NCBI GenBank assembly: GCA_963771705.1
Contig: CAVYUP010000007.1
Location: 62,001-126,000, forward strand
DNA from: DATFVA01 sp963771705
GTDB lineage: Bacteria; Bacteroidota; Ignavibacteria; Ignavibacteriales; Ignavibacteriaceae
Length of the DNA stretch: 64,000 nt
Reading direction: 5' to 3'
A program made the position numbers and the translations under genes. How positions within the stretch are numbered: the stretch's first letter is position 1; each line of letters opens with the position of its first letter. A model generated the notes under the pieces. The model searched no databases. It was not told where the DNA came from and saw only the letters and a list, made by a program, of their open reading frames with translations. Of this stretch, positions 45,771-54,247 are shown in pieces.

Positions 45771-46178
45771 TTGAAACAAAGAAACACAAACGAAGGGAAG
45801 GATGAAGTGACAATAATTAGCGCAGGAGTGGTAATAGAGGGGAAACTTACCAGCAATGGCAATGTGCGTGTGGACGGTTCCGTAAATGGCGATATTTCTG
45901 CCGATGGAAATGTTACCGTAGGAGAGAATGGCGATGTTAATGGGGAAATACAGGCAGAAGCCATTATTGTAGGAGGAAAAGTAACCGGGACATTAAAGTC
46001 CAGAGACAAATTAACTCTCGAGGCTAAAGCGGTGTTAAAAGGCGACATTCTTACCAGGATCCTTGTTGTTGAGGCCGGAGCCCAGTTTGATGGACAGAGT
46101 AAGATGAATGAGAAGGAAAGCGCAAAACCGCCTCAGCTTCCAAAACCAACGCCAACAGGTAATGAAAAACAAGGATGA
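45771..46178 (+). CDS. Bactofilin (polymer-forming cytoskeletal protein)
   Basis: This 135-residue protein starts at a TTG supported by AAGGAG seven bases upstream. The core (about 15-110) is a right-handed beta-helix of short repeats: SAGVVIEGKLTSNGNVRVDG, GDISADGNVTVGENGDVNG, AIIVGGKVTGTLK. Flexible N- and C-terminal tails are usual in bactofilins, which polymerise without nucleotide and scaffold cell-wall enzymes. Its neighbour upstream is an M23 peptidase. Its last 17 bases overlap the start of atpZ, so the cell-shape pair is translationally linked to the ATP synthase operon. Confidence 0.9.
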   Translation: MKQRNTNEGKDEVTIISAGVVIEGKLTSNGNVRVDGSVNGDISADGNVTVGENGDVNGEIQAEAIIVGGKVTGTLKSRDKLTLEAKAVLKGDILTRILVVEAGAQFDGQSKMNEKESAKPPQLPKPTPTGNEKQG

Positions 46179-46395
46179 AAATGAAGACGGCCGGAGTAAT
46201 TTCGCCTTAAATTATGGTCCATACCTCGGTCTCGGTCTTCAGCTTGCCGTCACTGTGATTGTGATGGTCTTTCTTGGGGTCTGGCTGGACGGCAAATTCA
46301 ATACCAGTCCCTGGCTCACTGTTTCATTTTCATTCCTGGGTATAGCTACAGCTCTTTACAATTTTATTAAGACAGTTTTGAAGTCGGATAAATGA
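46162..46395 (+). CDS. atpZ: AtpZ/AtpI-type ATP synthase accessory membrane protein
   Basis: Start taken at the ATG at 46162; an upstream in-frame start at 46108 would overlap the bactofilin gene far more. The 77-residue product has a charged head (KNKDENEDGR), then two membrane helices (LGLGLQLAVTVIVMVFLGVWL and LTVSFSFLGIATALYNFI) with a Gly-rich first helix, the pattern of AtpZ (F0F1-ATPase accessory subunit). AtpZ/AtpI help c-ring assembly or magnesium supply. Position directly before atpI and atpB supports this. It overlaps both neighbours. Confidence 0.8.
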   Translation: MKNKDENEDGRSNFALNYGPYLGLGLQLAVTVIVMVFLGVWLDGKFNTSPWLTVSFSFLGIATALYNFIKTVLKSDK

Positions 46396-46769
46396 CGAAA
46401 AGCGGTCGTTTTGTGCTTTTTCTTACCACAGGCAGCCTTGTGTTTCCTTTAGGGCTTATTCTCCTTTACATTGTAAGCCTGATAAGCCTCCAAATTTTTA
46501 ACGCATGGATAGCCGGGTGGGGAGTGGTTTTTATAGGTTTTGTATATGAGTTGTTGCTTGTTAAGAGAGGTTTGGTGAGAGGCGATAAGTCATTTATCCG
46601 CAATACGTTAGGGGCAATGTCGCTGAGATTATTAAGCACCGTTGCCATGGTTTTTATTTGCCTCGTTTTCTTGGAATTAAACCAGAATAATTTTATATTT
46701 TCAATCCTCATTTTTTATTTTTTTTATTTAATCTTTGAAATTATTTACCTGAATTTAAGAAGTTACTAA
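46392..46769 (+). CDS. AtpI-like membrane protein of the ATP synthase operon
   Basis: This 125-residue protein has four hydrophobic helices (about 8-30, 35-53, 71-92, 97-120). It lies between atpZ (ATGA overlap) and atpB. The arrangement fits the poorly conserved AtpI/ATP synthase I family, thought to assist assembly of the c-ring. Sequence identity to AtpI is not evident by eye, so the name rests on place and topology. Confidence 0.65.
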   Translation: MTKSGRFVLFLTTGSLVFPLGLILLYIVSLISLQIFNAWIAGWGVVFIGFVYELLLVKRGLVRGDKSFIRNTLGAMSLRLLSTVAMVFICLVFLELNQNNFIFSILIFYFFYLIFEIIYLNLRSY

Positions 46770-46777
46770 TTCAGTTT

Positions 46778-47620
46778 ATGTACTATACTGTGATTGATAC
46801 ATTAAATGCCGCGGATACCTTAAAACAGGCCGGGGGAAGCGACAGCGGGTGGATTCTGCATCATGTTATGGACTCCCATACCCTCGATTTTGAGCCGTTT
46901 TTCTCCATTCAACTGCCTCATCTGGAACTGTTCGGTATAGATATTTCGATTACCAAATACATATTTTTTATGTGGCTGGTAGCGCTGATTTTATTTGTAG
47001 TCCTCTACATCGTATCCCGGAAATATAAAAGCTCGTTAATCCCCAAAGGTATATCCAACATCGTAGAAATTACTGTACTTTTTGTACGGGACGAAATCGT
47101 TAAACCAACAATCGGTAAAGGCTACGAACGGTTTCTGCCTTACCTGCTGACTGTATTTTTCTTCATTTTACTGAGCAACTTCTTCGGACTTATTCCGTAT
47201 GCGGTAACAATAACAGGCAACATAGCAGTTACTGCAGCCCTGGCAGCGATATCTTTTATTGCAATTCAGCTGGGAGGAATAAAAAGTCATGGTATGTGGG
47301 GATACTTTAAGGGACTTATTCCCTCAGGGATGCCCCCCTGGATCCTGATCATTCTTATTCCCCTTGAGATCCTGGGATTGTTCACAAAACCTTTTGCACT
47401 GTGCATACGTCTTTTTGCAAATATGATCGCAGGACATGTGGTAATTCTTTCGCTGCTTGGTTTAATATTTATTCTGCAGACAGCCTTTGTTGCCCCGGTA
47501 TCGATAGCATTTGCAATTTTTATATACCTGCTTGAATTACTGGTTGCTTTAATTCAGGCATATATATTTACAATACTCACATCCCTTTTTATAGGGATGG
47601 CTGTTCACCAGGAACATTAA
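46778..47620 (+). CDS. atpB: ATP synthase F0 subunit a
   Basis: This 280-residue subunit of the membrane rotor-stator forms the proton half-channels. A rather long N-terminal segment (1-55) precedes five or six membrane helices. The essential Arg is in LCIRLFANMIAGHVV (about 208-222), and the last helix has ELLVALIQAYIFTILTSLFI, as in the family. An N-terminal extension exposed to the periplasm is usual in Bacteroidota and relatives. It starts nine bases after the AtpI-like gene and is followed by atpE. Confidence 0.95.
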   Translation: MYYTVIDTLNAADTLKQAGGSDSGWILHHVMDSHTLDFEPFFSIQLPHLELFGIDISITKYIFFMWLVALILFVVLYIVSRKYKSSLIPKGISNIVEITVLFVRDEIVKPTIGKGYERFLPYLLTVFFFILLSNFFGLIPYAVTITGNIAVTAALAAISFIAIQLGGIKSHGMWGYFKGLIPSGMPPWILIILIPLEILGLFTKPFALCIRLFANMIAGHVVILSLLGLIFILQTAFVAPVSIAFAIFIYLLELLVALIQAYIFTILTSLFIGMAVHQEH

Positions 47621-47659
47621 TTAGTCTATTATTTACTTTAACAATCAGGAGAATTTAAG

Positions 47660-47881
47660 ATGGATTTAGCATGGTTAGGCGCAGGAATCGGCGCCGGTAT
47701 AGCGGTAATTGGTGCCGGTCTTGGTATCGGTAAACTTGCTGGTTCTGCCCTTGAAGCTATGGGAAGACAGCCCGAAGCTGCAGGTGCCATAAGAACTGCA
47801 ATGATTATCGCAGCAGCACTTATCGAAGGTATCGCCTTCTTTGCTCTCGTTATCTGTATTCTATTAGCTGTTAAAGCTTAA
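47660..47881 (+). CDS. atpE: ATP synthase F0 subunit c
   Basis: This 73-residue hairpin of two membrane helices forms the c-ring. The Gly-rich first helix (GAGIGAGIAVIGAGLGIG), the polar loop RQPEA (36-40) and the ion-binding Glu56 in AALIEGIAFFAL are complete. The Gln in helix 1 and the Ser/Thr after the Glu that mark sodium-binding rings are absent (Ile and Gly stand there), so proton coupling is likely. A good ribosome site (AGGAG) precedes the ATG, consistent with high c stoichiometry. Confidence 0.96.
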   Translation: MDLAWLGAGIGAGIAVIGAGLGIGKLAGSALEAMGRQPEAAGAIRTAMIIAAALIEGIAFFALVICILLAVKA

Positions 47882-47930
47882 GTAAAAAATCCGGATAACC
47901 GGAAATTTCAATTAAATCAGGAATGAATAA

Positions 47931-48467
47931 ATGTTAACATTCAGTTTATCAGTTCTTGCTCTTGCTGAAGAAAATGGTAGTCTGATTGATGTTAATCCCG
48001 GACTCATCTTCTGGACGGTAATAACCTTCGTTGTACTTATGATTGTTCTCAAGAAGGTAGCATGGAAGCCTATCCTGGCAGCTCTCGATCAGAGAGAGGC
48101 CGCGATAAAGGAATCACTTGAGAAAGCCGAAAAAGCAAGGGAGGAAGCCCAGAAAGTTCTGGATAAAAATCAGGCTAACATAGCACAGGCTGAAGAGGAA
48201 TCAAAGAAAATAATTGATCAGAGCCGTGCTTATGCAGAGAAACTGAAAGACCAGATGATGCGTGACAGCAAGGAGCAGGCTAAAAAGATTGTTGATGATG
48301 CGGCTTCAGAAATCGAGAGAAAAAAAGAGGCAGCCTTTAATGAACTGAAAAACCAGGTGGCTGAAATTGCTATAAATGCTGCTGAAAAGATTCTCAGAGA
48401 AAGCCTCGATAAAGAGTCGAATAAAAAAATTGTCGATAAATATATAAGCGATATATCCAGGAATTAA
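47931..48467 (+). CDS. atpF: ATP synthase F0 subunit b
   Basis: This 178-residue peripheral-stalk subunit has an N-terminal membrane helix (about 27-45; GLIFWTVITFVVLMIVL) followed by KKVAWKPILAALDQRE and a long charged helix rich in Ala, Glu and Lys (about 60-178). It forms the dimeric stalk linking F0 to F1. Only one b gene is seen, without a b' copy. It is three bases before atpH. Confidence 0.95.
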   Translation: MLTFSLSVLALAEENGSLIDVNPGLIFWTVITFVVLMIVLKKVAWKPILAALDQREAAIKESLEKAEKAREEAQKVLDKNQANIAQAEEESKKIIDQSRAYAEKLKDQMMRDSKEQAKKIVDDAASEIERKKEAAFNELKNQVAEIAINAAEKILRESLDKESNKKIVDKYISDISRN

Positions 48468-48469
48468 GC

Positions 48470-49028
48470 ATGGCTGATTACAAGGTTTCGATGAGATACG
48501 CGACTTCACTGATCGGACTGGCAGTGGAGAAAAATATGATGGATACTATTTCCGGAGATATAGAGCTTATTTTGTCTGCGATGCAGCAAAGCCGGGAGCT
48601 TGCAAAAGCTTTGAAGAATCCGGTCATCAGGCCTGAAACAAAGGTCGTTATTCTCGATGAAATCTTCAAATCAAAGGTGAATGCTGAGACGATGCATTTT
48701 GTAAGATTCCTGGTGAAAAAAGGCAGGGAGAATTTACTGCAGGAAATTGCAGAAAAGTTTCTGGAACTGAGGGATGAAAGAGCTGGAATAGTTAATGTAA
48801 ATATAAGGACAGCATTCGAATTAACTGGTACCCAGACTAATGATTTAAAAGAACAAAATAGAAAAGATGCTGAGTAAAAAAGCACGTCTTAATGTGAAAA
48901 TAGATCCCGATGTGGTGGGAGGATTCGTAGCACAGGTTAACGACACGGTCTATGATGCTTCTGTTAAACACCAATTGGAAACTTTAAAGCAGCAGCTGCT
49001 TAAAAGCGGCGGCGCTGCATTAAATTAA
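48470..49028 (+). CDS. atpH: ATP synthase F1 subunit delta, reading frame interrupted by a one-base shift
   Basis: The first frame (48470-48877) gives 135 residues with normal delta features (YATSLIGLAVEKN, FVRFLVKKGRENLLQEI). It stops just where the conserved C-terminal domain should begin. That domain is present in another frame: KMLSKKARLNVKIDPDVVGG and further to QLETLKQQLL, ending at the stop at 49026-49028. Reading one base fewer in the AAAA run at 48855-48858 joins both into a normal delta subunit of about 185 residues. An extra A from sequencing is the simplest cause; a real frameshift in an essential gene would need programmed slippage or reinitiation at the ATG at 48867. Confidence 0.88.
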
Positions 49029-49056
49029 TATAGGAACTTTAAAAGGAACAATTAAA

Positions 49057-50607
49057 ATGGCTGAAGTAAGACCAGATGAAATATCTGCCATATTAAGAAA
49101 ACAGTTATCAGGTTTTGAAAGTGAAGTCGATATTTATGATGTAGGTACCGTACTGCAGGTTGGAGATGGTATTGCAAGGGTATACGGCCTCACTAATGTT
49201 ATGGCTAGTGAACTTGTTGAGTTCCCTAATGATGTTTTTGGAATGGTGCTTAACCTTGAGGAAGACAGCGTTGGATGTGTGCTTTTCGGCGAGTCGACCC
49301 TTGTAAAAGAAGGCGATACTGTTAAAAGAACAAAGCGTGTTGCTTCTTTACCTGTAGGTGATGAAATGCTCGGAAGAGTAATTACACCTCTTGGAGTTCC
49401 TGTTGACGGTAAAGGTCCTATTAACACCAAAGAGTATCTGCCTATTGAAAGAAAAGCCCTAGGTGTAATTCAGCGCCAGCCTGTAAAAGAACCGCTTCAG
49501 ACGGGTATTGCTGCTATTGACGCGATGATTCCTATCGGCAGAGGCCAGAGAGAATTAATTATCGGCGACCGTCAGACAGGTAAAACAGCTGTTGCCGTTG
49601 ATGCCATTATAAATCAGAAGTATACACATACCGAAGAAGCCAAGAACCTTGGTATTAAACCTGTTTACTGTATTTACGTTGCTATTGGCCAGAAGAGCTC
49701 AACAATAGCACAGGTAGTCGCTAAACTGCATGAGCAGGGCGCTATGGAATTTACAACGGTTATCTCTGCTGCTGCTTCTGAACCGGCTCCTCTTCAGTTT
49801 ATTGCTCCCTATGCCGGCGCTTCACTTGGAGAATACTTCAGGGATAACGGACGCCATGCTCTTGTTATATATGACGATCTTTCAAAACAGGCCGCTGCAT
49901 ATCGTGAACTTTCTCTTCTTTTGAGAAGGCCTCCGGGACGTGAAGCATATCCCGGCGACGTTTTCTACCTGCACTCAAGACTCCTTGAGAGGGCATCAAA
50001 ACTGAATGATGATCTCGGCGGCGGAAGCCTTACTGCTCTCCCTATTATCGAAACCCAGCAGGGAGACGTTTCAGCTTATATTCCCACTAACGTAATTTCA
50101 ATTACTGACGGACAGATATATCTCGAATCAAATTTGTTCAACGCTGGTGTAAGACCTGCTATAAACGTAGGTATATCAGTATCGCGTGTAGGCGGTAACG
50201 CTCAGATAAAGGCGATGAAAAAAGTTGCCGGAACGCTGAAACTTGAACTTGCTCAGTATCGTGAACTTGAAGCTTTTGCAAAGTTCGGTTCAGATCTCGA
50301 TAAGGCTACACAGAGAACACTTTCCCGCGGTTCGCGTCTTGTAGAACTGCTGAAACAGGGTCAGTATTCTCCCGTTCCGATTGAACGTCAGGTTGTAAGT
50401 ATCTTCCTCGGTACAAATGGCTTCCTTGATGATATACCAGTTGCCGATATTAAAAGATTTGAGAAAGAGATACTTGAGTTTATTGAGGTTAAGTACAGCC
50501 AGATCTTTGAGACCATAAAAAAAGAAAAACAGCTTCCTGATTCAACTGCCGAGGATATCAAAAAAGCTGCTGAAGAATTTAAGTCAGTCTTTAAAACAAA
50601 CGCTTAA
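49057..50607 (+). CDS. atpA: ATP synthase F1 subunit alpha
   Basis: This 516-residue non-catalytic nucleotide-binding subunit of F1 has an N-terminal beta-barrel (about 25-95), Walker A GDRQTGKTAV (about 170-179), the ALVIYDDLSKQA Walker B region (about 268-279), LLRRPPGREAYPGDVFYLHSRLLER-type signature parts (REAYPGDVFYLHSR) and the C-terminal helical domain. The alpha-specific Gln in the P-loop (GDRQTGKT) separates it from beta (GGAGVGKT). It is 28 bases after atpH and two before atpG. Confidence 0.98.
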   Translation: MAEVRPDEISAILRKQLSGFESEVDIYDVGTVLQVGDGIARVYGLTNVMASELVEFPNDVFGMVLNLEEDSVGCVLFGESTLVKEGDTVKRTKRVASLPVGDEMLGRVITPLGVPVDGKGPINTKEYLPIERKALGVIQRQPVKEPLQTGIAAIDAMIPIGRGQRELIIGDRQTGKTAVAVDAIINQKYTHTEEAKNLGIKPVYCIYVAIGQKSSTIAQVVAKLHEQGAMEFTTVISAAASEPAPLQFIAPYAGASLGEYFRDNGRHALVIYDDLSKQAAAYRELSLLLRRPPGREAYPGDVFYLHSRLLERASKLNDDLGGGSLTALPIIETQQGDVSAYIPTNVISITDGQIYLESNLFNAGVRPAINVGISVSRVGGNAQIKAMKKVAGTLKLELAQYRELEAFAKFGSDLDKATQRTLSRGSRLVELLKQGQYSPVPIERQVVSIFLGTNGFLDDIPVADIKRFEKEILEFIEVKYSQIFETIKKEKQLPDSTAEDIKKAAEEFKSVFKTNA

Positions 50608-50609
50608 TA

Positions 50610-51494
50610 ATGGCTACATTACGCGACATAAAAAACAGGATTAAAGGCGTCCAGAATACGCAGCAGATCACTAAAGCCATGAAAATGGTTGCGGCTGCAA
50701 GGCTCAGGAGAGCCCAGGAAAATATTATAAACGCCAGGCCCTATGCAAGGAAGATTGCGGATATGCTTTCTCATCTTGTTACAGATGAGGATATAGCCAA
50801 TAATCCCTTTATTCATCAGAGGGAAATTAAGAATATAGGAGTTGTAATAGTCACGGCTGACAGGGGTTTATGCGGTGCTTTCAATACTAATATTATCAGA
50901 GAAACCTCAAGAATAATTAATGAAGAATACGCCGGCAGTTCAATAAAAACTCATCTTTTCTGTGTCGGTAAAAAAGGTTATGAATTCTTCTCCAAGAGAG
51001 ATTATGATGTAGCCGGAAAGAAGTCCGGTATTTTCTCTTCCCTCTCATACGATGATGCCCTGAAAATTACAAGTGAACTTATTGAGGTTTTCCTCAATGG
51101 TACTTTCGACAAGATTATCATAGTATATAATGAATTTAAGTCAATAATTCAGCAGAGGATTGTTACCGAACAATTTCTGCCGATTCCGATCGGAAAGAAT
51201 TCTGAAGAGGAACGAAAAAATCAGCCTAATTACATTTTCGAACCTAATCAGAAAGAAATCTTCAATTATCTGCTTCCCAAACACTTAAAAGCCCAGATGT
51301 GGCGTATCCTCCTGGAATCAAATGCTGCTGAGTTAGGTGCAAAAATGACGGCTATGGATAATGCGACGACGAATGCAAAAGAGCTTATAAGAACGCTTCA
51401 GGTTAAGTATAATAAAGAGAGACAGGCAGCCATCACCAAAGAAATACTTGAAATAGTCTCCGGAGCAAATGCATTAAAAGAAAGTAATTCTTAG
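50610..51494 (+). CDS. atpG: ATP synthase F1 subunit gamma
   Basis: This 294-residue central-shaft subunit has an N-terminal helix with RDIKNRIKGVQNTQQITKAMKMVAAARLRRAQ (the QITKAMKMVA signature), the middle domain with VTADRGLCGAFNTN (about 81-94) and the C-terminal signature helix EIGAK-like ELGAKMTAMDNATTNA (about 246-261). Length is standard. It is the last ATP synthase gene here; atpD and atpC do not follow, and ffh begins 44 bases later. Confidence 0.97.
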   Translation: MATLRDIKNRIKGVQNTQQITKAMKMVAAARLRRAQENIINARPYARKIADMLSHLVTDEDIANNPFIHQREIKNIGVVIVTADRGLCGAFNTNIIRETSRIINEEYAGSSIKTHLFCVGKKGYEFFSKRDYDVAGKKSGIFSSLSYDDALKITSELIEVFLNGTFDKIIIVYNEFKSIIQQRIVTEQFLPIPIGKNSEEERKNQPNYIFEPNQKEIFNYLLPKHLKAQMWRILLESNAAELGAKMTAMDNATTNAKELIRTLQVKYNKERQAAITKEILEIVSGANALKESNS

Positions 51495-51538
51495 ATTGTT
51501 TGATTATCAGCGAAAAAGTTATTAAATACTAAGACACT

Positions 51539-52864
51539 ATGTTTGAAGATCTGCAGCAAAAGTTAGAAACTTCCCTTAAAAAGATTAGGGGACAAGGAAA
51601 ATTAACTGAAAAGAATATTTCAGATACTCTGAGGGAGGTACGCAGAGTTCTCCTGGATGCTGACGTTAATTACCGTGTTGCGAAGGATTTTATCGAAAAT
51701 GTTTCTCAAAAGGCACTCGGTAAGGAAGTCATCAATTCTATTACCCCGGGTCAGTTGATCACTAAAATTATTCATGATGAGCTGACTGCTCTCCTTGGAA
51801 ACAGCAGTACAGAGATAAAACTTAACGGCTCGGGAATTACAACAATTCTTATTGTTGGTCTCCAGGGTTCCGGTAAAACTACTTTCACCGGTAAGCTGGC
51901 AAAAAGGCTGAAGGAAAATAATCGCAGGGTACTGCTGGCAGCCGCAGATGTTTACAGGCCTGCTGCCATTGAACAACTGAAAACTCTCGGTGAACAAATT
52001 GCGGTTCCGGTATTTTCGCTCGATGAAAAGGATGCAAGAAAGACAGCTATTGGTGCGCTCAGTTTTGCAAAAGAGAAAAATTATGATACTTTAGTGGTTG
52101 ATACAGCCGGCCGGCTTCATGTGGATGAAGATATGATGACGGAAGTGGCTGACATAAAAAATCTTGTAAAACCGACTGAAACCCTTTTTGTAGTCGATTC
52201 AATGACAGGCCAGGATGCGGTAAATTCCGCAAAGGCTTTTAACGAAAAAGTAAATTTTGACGGTATTGTTCTTACTAAATTAGACGGTGATGCCCGCGGC
52301 GGCGCTGCCCTTTCTATCAGGCAGGTTGTTGGAAAACCGATCAAATTCATCAGTAATGGTGAAAAATTAACAGATCTCGAGGTTTTTTACCCTGACAGGC
52401 TGGCCTCAAGGATATTGGGCCGTGGAGATGTTGTTTCGCTGGTAGAGAAGGCTCAGCAGAACTTTGATGAGAACGAAGCCGAACGCCTGGAAGAAAAATT
52501 AAAGAAAAATAAATTTGATTTTGATGATTTTCTTAAGCAAATTAAAGCAATTAAGAAAATGGGTTCTTTATCTTCGTTGTTGGGAATGATTCCGGGACTC
52601 GGATCTCAAATTAAGAACGCCAATATTGACGATAATGCGCTCGTAAAAGTTGAGGCAATAATTCAGTCTATGACGCTTGAGGAACGTTCTACTCCCAAGA
52701 TATTGAACGGTAACCGGCGCAAGAGAATTGCCCGTGGAAGCGGTACATCAATACAGGATGTGAACCGACTTGTTAAACAATTTGCAGAAATGCAGAAGAT
52801 GATGGGCCAGATGGCACGTAAAGGTTTCGGAGGTACATCATCTTTAAGGAATTTAAAATTCTAA
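51539..52864 (+). CDS. ffh: Signal recognition particle protein Ffh
   Basis: This 441-residue SRP54-type GTPase binds signal sequences of nascent membrane proteins and, with 4.5S RNA, delivers ribosomes to FtsY. The N domain (1-90) is followed by the G domain with GLQGSGKTTFTGKLA (about 106-120), DVYRPAAIEQL, DTAGRLHVDEDMM (about 189-201) and TKLDGDARGGAALS. The Met-rich M domain (about 325-441) has LGMIPGLG and the RNA-binding RRKRIARGSGTSIQDVN. All motifs are intact. Adjacent rpsP, khpA, rimM, trmD, rplS is the classic cluster. Confidence 0.97.
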   Translation: MFEDLQQKLETSLKKIRGQGKLTEKNISDTLREVRRVLLDADVNYRVAKDFIENVSQKALGKEVINSITPGQLITKIIHDELTALLGNSSTEIKLNGSGITTILIVGLQGSGKTTFTGKLAKRLKENNRRVLLAAADVYRPAAIEQLKTLGEQIAVPVFSLDEKDARKTAIGALSFAKEKNYDTLVVDTAGRLHVDEDMMTEVADIKNLVKPTETLFVVDSMTGQDAVNSAKAFNEKVNFDGIVLTKLDGDARGGAALSIRQVVGKPIKFISNGEKLTDLEVFYPDRLASRILGRGDVVSLVEKAQQNFDENEAERLEEKLKKNKFDFDDFLKQIKAIKKMGSLSSLLGMIPGLGSQIKNANIDDNALVKVEAIIQSMTLEERSTPKILNGNRRKRIARGSGTSIQDVNRLVKQFAEMQKMMGQMARKGFGGTSSLRNLKF

Positions 52865-52895
52865 AGAAAAGTGACTAATTCAGGAGGTTAAAAAC

Positions 52896-53414
52896 TTGGC
52901 AGTTAAGTTAAGATTAAGACGTATGGGTAAGAAAAAACAACCTATATATAAGGTTGTCGCAGCTGATTCGAGATCCCCCAGAGACGGAAAGTTTCTGGAA
53001 TCTATTGGCTTGTATAATCCATTAACAAATCCCCATACAATAGACATTAAAGAAGATAGAGCATTATACTGGCTCGATAAAGGTGCACAGCCGACAGATA
53101 CAGTAAAAAGTTTGTTAAGACAGAGAGGAATTACTCTTAAAAGAGAATTAATCCGTAAAGGTCTTTCTGAAGATAAGATTCAGTCTGAACTGGAACAGTG
53201 GACTAAATTGCAGGAAGCGAAACAGACAAGCAGGAATCAGGAAAAGAAAGCTAAGGTAAAGACGGAAGAAGTTAGTGAAGAAGCCAATGCTGCAAAGTCC
53301 GAAGGTGAAAATGTTGCTCCGGAAAAGAACACGGAAAAGGAAGTAGAAACTGAAAAAAGTACGGCAGAAGTTAAGGGCGCTGCTTCTGAAGAGAATACTG
53401 AGGAAAAAGAGTAA
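52896..53414 (+). CDS. rpsP: 30S ribosomal protein S16 with long acidic tail
   Basis: The TTG at 52896 is the start: AGGAGG stands eight bases upstream and the product then begins AVKLRLRRMGKKKQPIYKVV, the universal S16 N-terminus. The S16 fold covers residues 1-85 (SPRDGKFLESIGLYNPL). From about 100 to 172 there is a low-complexity tail of Lys, Glu, Ala and Thr. S16 is about 80-90 residues in most bacteria, but tailed forms are known in Bacteroidota and relatives. It helps assembly of the 30S body. It lies between ffh and khpA. Confidence 0.96.
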   Translation: MAVKLRLRRMGKKKQPIYKVVAADSRSPRDGKFLESIGLYNPLTNPHTIDIKEDRALYWLDKGAQPTDTVKSLLRQRGITLKRELIRKGLSEDKIQSELEQWTKLQEAKQTSRNQEKKAKVKTEEVSEEANAAKSEGENVAPEKNTEKEVETEKSTAEVKGAASEENTEEKE

Positions 53415-53486
53415 TCTTTAGCTGAGGGTTCTCAACTGTACGTTATTTCATAAGCTCCCGTGCTTTAATATAGGAGGCTTCTTTCT

Positions 53487-53720
53487 ATGAAAGAATTCAT
53501 CGAGTATATCGCGAAACACCTGGTCGATAATCCGGAAAATGTCTCTATTGATGAGAAAGCTCCGGAAGAGAATAAAATTGTTCTTTCTCTTAAAGTCCAG
53601 GCCGAGGATGTCGGTAAAGTGATAGGGAAACAGGGCAAGACTGCTCAGGCAATGAGAACTCTTCTAACCGCTATTGCGGCTAAAGAAGGTAAGAGAGCAA
53701 TACTTGAAATTCTTGACTAA
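53487..53720 (+). CDS. khpA: KH-domain RNA-binding protein KhpA
   Basis: This 77-residue single KH domain protein has the RNA-binding GxxG loop as IGKQGKTAQAMRTLL (46-60). KhpA (YlqC), often with KhpB/Jag, binds RNA and affects cell division and elongation in Firmicutes; its place between rpsP and rimM is conserved across phyla. The ribosome site AGGAGG is about 13 bases before the ATG, a rather long spacing. Confidence 0.92.
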   Translation: MKEFIEYIAKHLVDNPENVSIDEKAPEENKIVLSLKVQAEDVGKVIGKQGKTAQAMRTLLTAIAAKEGKRAILEILD

Positions 53721-53731
53721 GTTTCTGTCAG

Positions 53732-54247
53732 GTGAGTGATTTTTTTTTGATCGCCAGGATAACTTCAGCTGCTGATAAAAATGGATTTGTGAAGGTTTAT
53801 TCTTACTCCGATTTTCCCGAGCGATTTTTTTCACTCCGCGAAGTATTTATAGATTTCTTTGATAGTAAAAAGAAGTTTATAGTTGAAGAAGTAAAAAAAA
53901 ACAAGAATGATTTCTTTATAAAGTTCAGAAATTTTGATTCTGATACCGATACCAGGGTTTTACTGAATAAGGAAATCTATGTAGATGAGAAAAATTTAGT
54001 TAAGCTTCCTGAAAAAGTTTATTTTATTCACGACCTTGTGGACAGCAAGGTTTTCAGGAATGCGAAGTTATTTGGTATTATTAAAGAAGTTTTGTCGTAT
54101 CCCGCGAATGATGTTTACGTGATAGAAGAAGCGGATGGCGGGGAGATCCTTTTACCGGCGCTATCGGAACTTATTGAAAGTTTTGATCCTGAAAAAAAAG
54201 TCATGATTCTGAAGCCGGGAGAAAGTTTCTATGAAGATGAGGATTGA
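53732..54247 (+). CDS. rimM: Ribosome maturation factor RimM
   Basis: This 171-residue protein starts at GTG. It has an N-terminal RimM barrel (FFLIARITSAADKNGFVKVYSYSD; the usual GxxG is altered to AADKNG), a linker, and a C-terminal PRC-barrel (about 93-165; YFIHDLVDSKVF, YVIEEADGGEILLPAL). It binds S19 and 16S rRNA during 30S maturation. Its last 17 bases overlap trmD, as in many genomes. Confidence 0.92.
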   Translation: MSDFFLIARITSAADKNGFVKVYSYSDFPERFFSLREVFIDFFDSKKKFIVEEVKKNKNDFFIKFRNFDSDTDTRVLLNKEIYVDEKNLVKLPEKVYFIHDLVDSKVFRNAKLFGIIKEVLSYPANDVYVIEEADGGEILLPALSELIESFDPEKKVMILKPGESFYEDED

